A stretch of DNA of 64,000 bases from Enterovibrio norvegicus DSM 15893 (GTDB lineage: Bacteria; Pseudomonadota; Gammaproteobacteria; Enterobacterales; Vibrionaceae). Under the pieces are notes generated by a model. The model saw only the letters and a program-made list of their open reading frames with translations, was not told the DNA's origin and did not search any database. The position numbers were made by a program, and so were the translations under genes. Shown piece by piece: positions 59,810 to 64,000 of this stretch (the stretch's first letter is position 1; each line of letters opens with the position of its first letter). The stretch lies in contig NZ_FOWR01000007.1 of assembly GCF_900115495.1 (NCBI RefSeq), positions 30,800 to 94,799 on the forward strand, given 5' to 3'.

Positions 59810-61474
59810 TTACGCTTTTGGTTTTAGATCCAATACGTGTAACAAACGCTCAGGAACACCCGCCCAAGATAGAGGACGACCTTTCGGGTTCTCTTCACTC
59901 CACCAACCCGTGAAGCGGCTTTCATTAAATTGGTATACATCAACACCGGACATCACAGGAATCGTCACTTGGTTTTCAGCAATGATTTTCTGGATTTTAT
60001 GCGCGATGACCATTTGCTCTTCTTGATTGCCCGTTTTGTAGAAGCTATCAAGCAGCGTATCTAGCTCTTCATTCTTGAAGAAATGCATCGCGAAGCGTGG
60101 CATGCTCGCGCCCTCTTGATAACGAGAGTGGTACGCGCTGTTCCAGTAGCGATGTGGATCCGCGCCGTTGAAGTAGTTGGTGTAAGCCACGTCATACGTG
60201 CCCGTTACCATGGCTTTGTTGTATACCGCGAAATCTGCAGTGCGCGCTTTAGCGTTGATGCCGACGTTTTGGAGCTGCTCAACACCCAACTGAACCGTGT
60301 TGTTGAAGTCAGTCCAACCTGTTGGTGATTGAAGCTCTAGCTCGATTTTTTTACCGGTTGGCGTTTCAATAAAGCCGTCACCGTCGATATCGACGAAGCC
60401 CGCCGATTTCAACATCGCTTTCGCATTCTCAACACTGTATGTGTTGAAGCCTTTGTATTTGTTATAAACGTCTTTGTCAGCCCAGAATTCAAAGACTTTA
60501 CCTAGGCCAGATGCGTAGTCATTCACCACACCGTTACCGTAAAACGCGATATCGATGATCTTTTGGCGGTCAATCGACATGGAGAACGCACGACGGAAAT
60601 CGACGTTGTTGATGGCTTCATTGTTACCAGGGTGTGGTGTTTTGAAGTTCAGCATGAATGCTTGTGCACTCGCTGCTGGATACCAATATTTGTGGTTAGG
60701 GTTACGCGCAGCGTAGGTGCTATCGATGTCTGGGATAAACGCTGCCGTCCAATCCAATTCAGATTTAATGATTTTACCCAACAGTTGGTCATTGTTTGCG
60801 ATTTGAGGAACGCGTAAACAATCCACTTCTAGGTTGTCATTGTCCCAATAATTTGGGTTACGACACTGCACATAGAGTTGCGGTGTAAAGGTATCAATTT
60901 CAGTAAACGGACCCGAGCCCACTGGGTTTTCATTGGTAAACATTTCAGGTTGTTCAACCTTTTCCCAAATGTGTTTTGGCACGATTGGAATGGTCGAAAT
61001 TTCGTAAGGCAGGTTCGAGTTTGCTTCTGTCAGGTTAAAGATAACCTTGTCACCATCACGCTCTATGCTCTTGATCCAACGGTCCATGCCTTTCGGGTCA
61101 AGCTCAGGTTTTTCATGAATCAGTTTGAACGAGTAAACCACGTCTTCCGCAGTGAATGGCGTGCCGTCTGACCATTTCACACCTTCGCGGATAACGAAAG
61201 TCACTTGGGTCAGGTCTTCAGACATGTAGTAGTCCTTCGCCAAACGCATCACCGGCTTGTTGCCGTGCATTTGGTTGAAGATCACCAATGGCTCATAAAT
61301 AAAATCCGTCGTTGTACGCAAGTTTGTCGCTAGGTACGGGTTGAAGTTACGTATCATCGTTGGATAAAAATCAGACACGATAGTGAGCTGATTTTTTTCT
61401 GCAGCAATGGCTGTGGGTGCAGTTAGCGCAGCCAGCGTGAGCACCGCAAGTTTTTTATATTTATTCGTGACCAT
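59810..61474 (-). CDS. Periplasmic solute-binding protein, chitin-oligosaccharide/peptide class (SBP family 5)
   Basis: A 554-residue exported binding protein (signal peptide cleaved after AIA-A). Its sequence follows the Vibrio chitin-oligosaccharide-binding protein closely, as I remember it: PTMIRNFNPYLATNLRTTTD, KWSDGTPFTAEDVVYSF, FTPQLYVQCRNPNYWD, RVPQIANNDQLLGK, FTGWWSEENPKGRP. It is not next to chitin genes but to a glycosylasparaginase and a peptidase. I infer that it binds GlcNAc-containing glycan or glycopeptide ligands. AAGGA lies six bases before the ATG. Confidence 0.86.
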   Translation of the reverse strand: MVTNKYKKLAVLTLAALTAPTAIAAEKNQLTIVSDFYPTMIRNFNPYLATNLRTTTDFIYEPLVIFNQMHGNKPVMRLAKDYYMSEDLTQVTFVIREGVKWSDGTPFTAEDVVYSFKLIHEKPELDPKGMDRWIKSIERDGDKVIFNLTEANSNLPYEISTIPIVPKHIWEKVEQPEMFTNENPVGSGPFTEIDTFTPQLYVQCRNPNYWDNDNLEVDCLRVPQIANNDQLLGKIIKSELDWTAAFIPDIDSTYAARNPNHKYWYPAASAQAFMLNFKTPHPGNNEAINNVDFRRAFSMSIDRQKIIDIAFYGNGVVNDYASGLGKVFEFWADKDVYNKYKGFNTYSVENAKAMLKSAGFVDIDGDGFIETPTGKKIELELQSPTGWTDFNNTVQLGVEQLQNVGINAKARTADFAVYNKAMVTGTYDVAYTNYFNGADPHRYWNSAYHSRYQEGASMPRFAMHFFKNEELDTLLDSFYKTGNQEEQMVIAHKIQKIIAENQVTIPVMSGVDVYQFNESRFTGWWSEENPKGRPLSWAGVPERLLHVLDLKPKA

Positions 61475-62049
61475 TAAGAGTCCTTACTACATGTTCATTG
61501 GTGAGGTTTTTAAATATGCATTTGAATGCATTATTCAATGAGCGACACTATGAACACATTTTAATAATGTTCAATTGACGAAACTCTCAAAACGATATTT
61601 TAAATATTTTATTACCCTTTCAAGATCACGATCTCACACTTAAAAGAAAAATTAAAATAGGGAAAATAAAATTATTCATTTATTTTAAATACGTAAAAAC
61701 CGACAGAGAGTTAAATAACCCTAGCCAGCAATATATATTTTAAATAGTAATAAAAGGAGCAAGCCATGAATAGTGAATAGTAATTTATTCCAGCATTTTT
61801 AATTATGACTTTCAGTGAAGGAAGATCACATACTATTCCTATTTCTCCATTTCATTCACTCAGGTGATCTTAAACAGATTAAGGGAAAGTGCAGAGTGGA
61901 TTAATCGTACAAATGCTGGACAAGCGTCGCCAAACAGCCGAACCGTGATATGTGCTGAAAAAATCAGCAAGCAATATAAAAAGCCTCTAAACCTCTAGTA
62001 ACTAAGTAACTAAGTAACTAAGTAACTAAGTAGCTAAGTAGCAAAGCCC
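61475..62049. other. AT-rich region upstream of the ABC importer, with an octamer repeat
   Basis: About 575 bp. From 61475 to 61760 it is very AT-rich and should hold the importer promoter, though I can identify no box pair or CRP site with confidence. The far end holds the octamer array at 61998-62045. No gene is seen. Confidence 0.5.
61998..62045 (-). repeat. Octanucleotide tandem repeat GTAACTAA
   Basis: Four perfect GTAACTAA units are followed by GTAGCTAA and GTAGCAAA. It lies four bases beyond the stop codon (62050-62052) of the minus-strand NTF2-like gene. On that gene's sense strand the unit reads TTAGTTAC, repeating TAG in shifting frames. Confidence 0.88.
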
Positions 62050-62595
62050 CTAGGCAATACTTCTTCGCAGCGCGCTGAGCTGCTCGATATCAGGCATGGT
62101 TTGACGAATGGTATCGGAGTAACACCAAGGATAAGGTAGCCCTTGTGCCCAACTCACTATTTCTTCTGATACATCGGAAGACAACATCGCAATTTGTTCA
62201 ATGGTGATCACCAGTTTTACGGCGCGGGAATCGGTTTCTCGGTCAAACGTCCAACGATAATTGCCCGTACCCATACGAACGCCACCGCTTTTACGTTCTG
62301 TCATGCACACCATCCACTTACACGACAATTCAGATTCGGTTGAATCTGACTTGTCTGCAAGGCAGAACGTATGAACGTTTTCATACGCATCATTAAAGTG
62401 ACGAACAAGGATATCTGTGATGGCATCGAGTCCATCGGTAATAGCAGGGAACGACATGTTCTCGGTTTTAAGGATCATCTCCAGCGTCGCATCTTCTGCA
62501 AACGCAGTAGACATCAAAGCAGGTTCATTTTTGTCCTTGGCTCGAATGTAGTTCTCAACAATGGTGAGATGTCCGCAGTTTAGCGCATTCAGCAT
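62050..62595 (-). CDS. NTF2-like / SnoaL-like domain protein
   Basis: A 181-residue cytoplasmic protein. The pattern VENYIRAKDKNEPALMSTAFAEDATLEM followed by beta strands (CKWMVCMTER, NYRWTFDRE, VKLVITIEQIAML) is that of a cone-shaped NTF2/SnoaL fold. Members range from isomerases to ligand-binding domains, and the function is unknown. The gene stands alone; its stop is next to the octamer repeat. Confidence 0.65.
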   Translation of the reverse strand: MLNALNCGHLTIVENYIRAKDKNEPALMSTAFAEDATLEMILKTENMSFPAITDGLDAITDILVRHFNDAYENVHTFCLADKSDSTESELSCKWMVCMTERKSGGVRMGTGNYRWTFDRETDSRAVKLVITIEQIAMLSSDVSEEIVSWAQGLPYPWCYSDTIRQTMPDIEQLSALRRSIA

Positions 62596-62975
62596 GGTTC
62601 ATGTCCTTCAGTTCAATAGCCGTAACTTATAGAGAAACCGTCGCTCTTGCCACCTTCTTGCAATGTGAATACCTGTTATTTCTAAAAGTCTCGTTTTTGC
62701 ATCTCAATCAGACTATTTACCCCTTAACGACAGTTTTCGATCCTTTCCTCGAAATACGCGTTGTGACAGGTATCGATAGTGATTTACATCAGAGAGTTAC
62801 CAAGTGAACACTCGGGGTAGATTTTCAACACTTCTCACATACATACCGATGCCACAACCAAATTGATCACCTTATGTGGGCGCTAGCAATGAAAACAGTT
62901 CAAAGTTCAAGCGAAGAGTACGTTGTGCGGATAATCTTTATATTTAACAACGTATACATCTCTGCACTAAACAGG
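62596..62975. other. Intergenic region between the NTF2-like and kinase-like genes
   Basis: About 380 bp without a recognisable gene, RNA or terminator. Only short AT-rich stretches are present, probably holding the NTF2-like gene promoter. Confidence 0.5.
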
Positions 62976-63686
62976 TTATGGCTGTTTCCTTAACCAATCC
63001 ATGGTCTTATCAATTCGCTGCTGGCCTGTATCGGACAGTGCTGCTTTGTCCATTTGCCTTAACCAACGCATCAACGCAAACCAATCATCAGATGCTTGTA
63101 CAGTGCCTTCTCCTTTAGCCTGCCTATCTGGGGAAAAACCTTTGCTCATGTGCCACGACGTCAGGTTTTTGCGCGATAATCCAATCGGCAATGCCGCACC
63201 AAAGTCAATCAAACACACTCGGTTGTCCGCCGGATCCCAAAGCACATTCGAAGGTTTAATGTCTCCATGTATCCACCCGGCCTGATGACAGTGTCGCACC
63301 GCTTTCAGTAACGCTGGCAGCAAGACGGTAAACGTCTCAGCCTGATGCGGACTCAGTTCAATCAATGGGACCATGTCGGGATGGTATTCCACCGAGATAA
63401 ACCTTGTTGCAGGATAAAGCGCAAGAGCCTGTTGGACACCTTCACCTTTGCATGCAGATAAAGCCTCCCATTCTCGCTCTAAACTCGACCTCTCAGAACC
63501 AGGTGAACACCTGCGCAACACCACAGCGTCACCGGTTTCAATCTCTGTCGCCAAGTACGCATTCGGAACGGGCTTTGAGCTCAGCGCTTTTGTTAACGTG
63601 AATTTTCGGTCCAGCACCTTCCCGACTTGCCAACTTTCCTGCATCGCAAGGGTTTCCGCTAGCAACTTGAGATGGTTAGGTGTCAT
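62976..63686 (-). CDS. Small serine/threonine-protein-kinase-fold protein
   Basis: A 236-residue cytoplasmic protein, shorter than a typical kinase (about 260-280). The catalytic loop IHGDIKPSNVLW has H140 and D142, with K144 and N147, and the metal motif DFG is at 161-163. The usual ATP-holding beta-3 Lys seems to be Arg (VVLRRC, R58), and the glycine loop is degenerate. It may be a weak or unusual kinase of the Rio/Bud32 or Hanks type. AGAGG lies five bases before the ATG. Substrates unknown. Confidence 0.75.
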   Translation of the reverse strand: MTPNHLKLLAETLAMQESWQVGKVLDRKFTLTKALSSKPVPNAYLATEIETGDAVVLRRCSPGSERSSLEREWEALSACKGEGVQQALALYPATRFISVEYHPDMVPLIELSPHQAETFTVLLPALLKAVRHCHQAGWIHGDIKPSNVLWDPADNRVCLIDFGAALPIGLSRKNLTSWHMSKGFSPDRQAKGEGTVQASDDWFALMRWLRQMDKAALSDTGQQRIDKTMDWLRKQP

Positions 63687-63834
63687 ATGAACCTCTAAGC
63701 AATAAAGATGAAAATGCTGTTTACTGTAATTCTAGGATCAGACAGAAACGCAGGTCAGCGAGATTTCACTACTCACGCATTGATCACGTATTTATGAAGA
63801 CAGACTTCAAATAGGCTGAAGTTGGCTTGTCGGA

Positions 63835-63866
63835 GCCGGGGGCGCGCACGTCCGGGACTCAAGCCG
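63835..63866. repeat. GC-rich 32-bp repeat, copy 1
   Basis: GCCGGGGGCGCGC, then ACGT, then CCGGGACTCAAGCCG. It is identical to copy 2 (63966-63997) at 30 of 32 positions. On the minus strand it reads CTTGAGTCCCGG, like a tRNA T-loop and stem, followed by a GC-rich hairpin. Confidence 0.8.
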
Positions 63867-63904
63867 AAGGCTCGTGAGAGTCAAAATCCAAATTCAATAG
63901 ATAT

Positions 63905-63946
63905 AAAAAAGCCCCGCGCTCTTTTCTAGAATGAGCAATCGAGGCT
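63905..63946 (-). terminator. tRNA-operon-like terminator
   Basis: On the minus strand, AGCC-T-CG ... GCTC pairs with GAGC ... CG-G-GGCT, followed by six T. It lies 9 nt past the CCA of the tRNA-like end at 63956. Confidence 0.65.
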
Positions 63947-63955
63947 TCCTTGTGT

Positions 63956-63997
63956 TGGCGGAACGGCCGGGGGCGCGCTCGCCCGGGACTCAAGCCG
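63956..63997 (-). tRNA. tRNA-Asp-like 3' end with inserted GC-rich segment (truncated by the window)
   Basis: The minus strand ends in CCGTTCCGCCA, the acceptor 3' strand plus CCA of Asp tRNA in E. coli. Preceding it, where the T-arm should be, is GAGTCCCG followed by about 17 extra GC-rich bases, instead of GAGTCCCGT directly. It may be a disrupted or pseudo tRNA. The rest lies beyond the window. Confidence 0.35.
63966..63997. repeat. GC-rich 32-bp repeat, copy 2
   Basis: Same unit as at 63835 with TCGC in place of ACGT. It starts at the last base of the tRNA-Asp-like acceptor sequence. Confidence 0.8.
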
Positions 63998-64000
63998 GAG

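Larger units (their letters stand above)
63687..64000. other. Region with GC-rich repeat pair and tRNA-like end
   Basis: No protein gene is visible. It contains two 32-bp repeats (63835, 63966), a tRNA-type terminator (63905-63946) and a tRNA-Asp-like 3' end at 63956-63966. The local base composition switches sharply to GC-rich in the repeats. Confidence 0.5.

Noticed and set aside
61590..61650. CRP-like site upstream of the importer
   Set aside because: Only the TCACA half is present; the other half-site does not match.

Overview
The window looks like chromosome of a marine gammaproteobacterium of the family Vibrionaceae. This rests on FabV enoyl reductase, MgsA and RhlE; on an 18-gene polysaccharide locus in the same order as the Vibrio fischeri symbiosis polysaccharide (syp) locus; and on an ABC transporter whose binding protein closely resembles the Vibrio chitin-oligosaccharide-binding protein. 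I cannot name the species; relatives such as Enterovibrio, Grimontia or Photobacterium would fit.

Layout. 1-4.1 kb: housekeeping genes (a nuclease-fold protein, a DEDDh exonuclease, mobB, mgsA-fabV, a small winged-helix protein). 4.3-8.5 kb (minus): a compact chaperone-usher pilus operon of pilin, second subunit, chaperone and usher. 9.1-10.9 kb (plus): a very histidine-rich small protein, then a YraQ-type permease carrying six tandem Cys/Met/His repeats in a soluble loop. 11-15.9 kb: hchA, a quinone-oxidoreductase-like enzyme with a divergent LysR regulator, rhlE and tRNA-Ser(UGA). 16.3-19.3 kb: a ThDP enzyme of acetolactate-synthase type paired with an aldehyde dehydrogenase.

19.5-48.6 kb is the centrepiece, a complete syp-like locus. 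It holds a STAS protein and its kinase/phosphatase regulator (sypA, sypE), export proteins (sypB, sypC, sypD), a hybrid sensor kinase and sigma-54 activator (sypF, sypG), glycosyltransferases (sypH, I, J, N, P, Q), a flippase (sypK), an acetyltransferase (sypM), a chain-length protein (sypO) and an initiating sugar transferase (sypR). I can read five -24/-12 sigma-54 promoters, before sypA, sypH, sypI, sypM and sypP, most with an upstream motif that could bind SypG. Four features looked unusual to me: an antisense sugar epimerase between sypG and sypH; an exosortase-family protein, an unknown anchored protein and a secreted DUF4114 protein with an exosortase-like C-terminal tail between sypK and sypM; and a secreted glycoside-hydrolase-like protein between sypO and sypP.

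48.7-53.1 kb: a NupC-type nucleoside transporter, a LysE-type exporter next to arginase, a small membrane protein and a GNAT acetyltransferase. 53.2-61.5 kb (minus): a five-gene ABC importer of the chitin-oligosaccharide/peptide class, followed by an M17 aminopeptidase and an N4-(beta-N-acetylglucosaminyl)-L-asparaginase. I read this as a system for taking up and breaking down asparagine-linked glycan remnants. 62-64 kb: an NTF2-like protein, a small protein-kinase-fold protein, and an odd GC-rich repeat pair next to what looks like a tRNA-Asp 3' end.

Four genes (winged-helix, LysR, sypR, NTF2-like) end in short tandem repeats that start at the stop codon and repeat a stop triplet. All functions come from reading protein motifs by eye; no database search was run.
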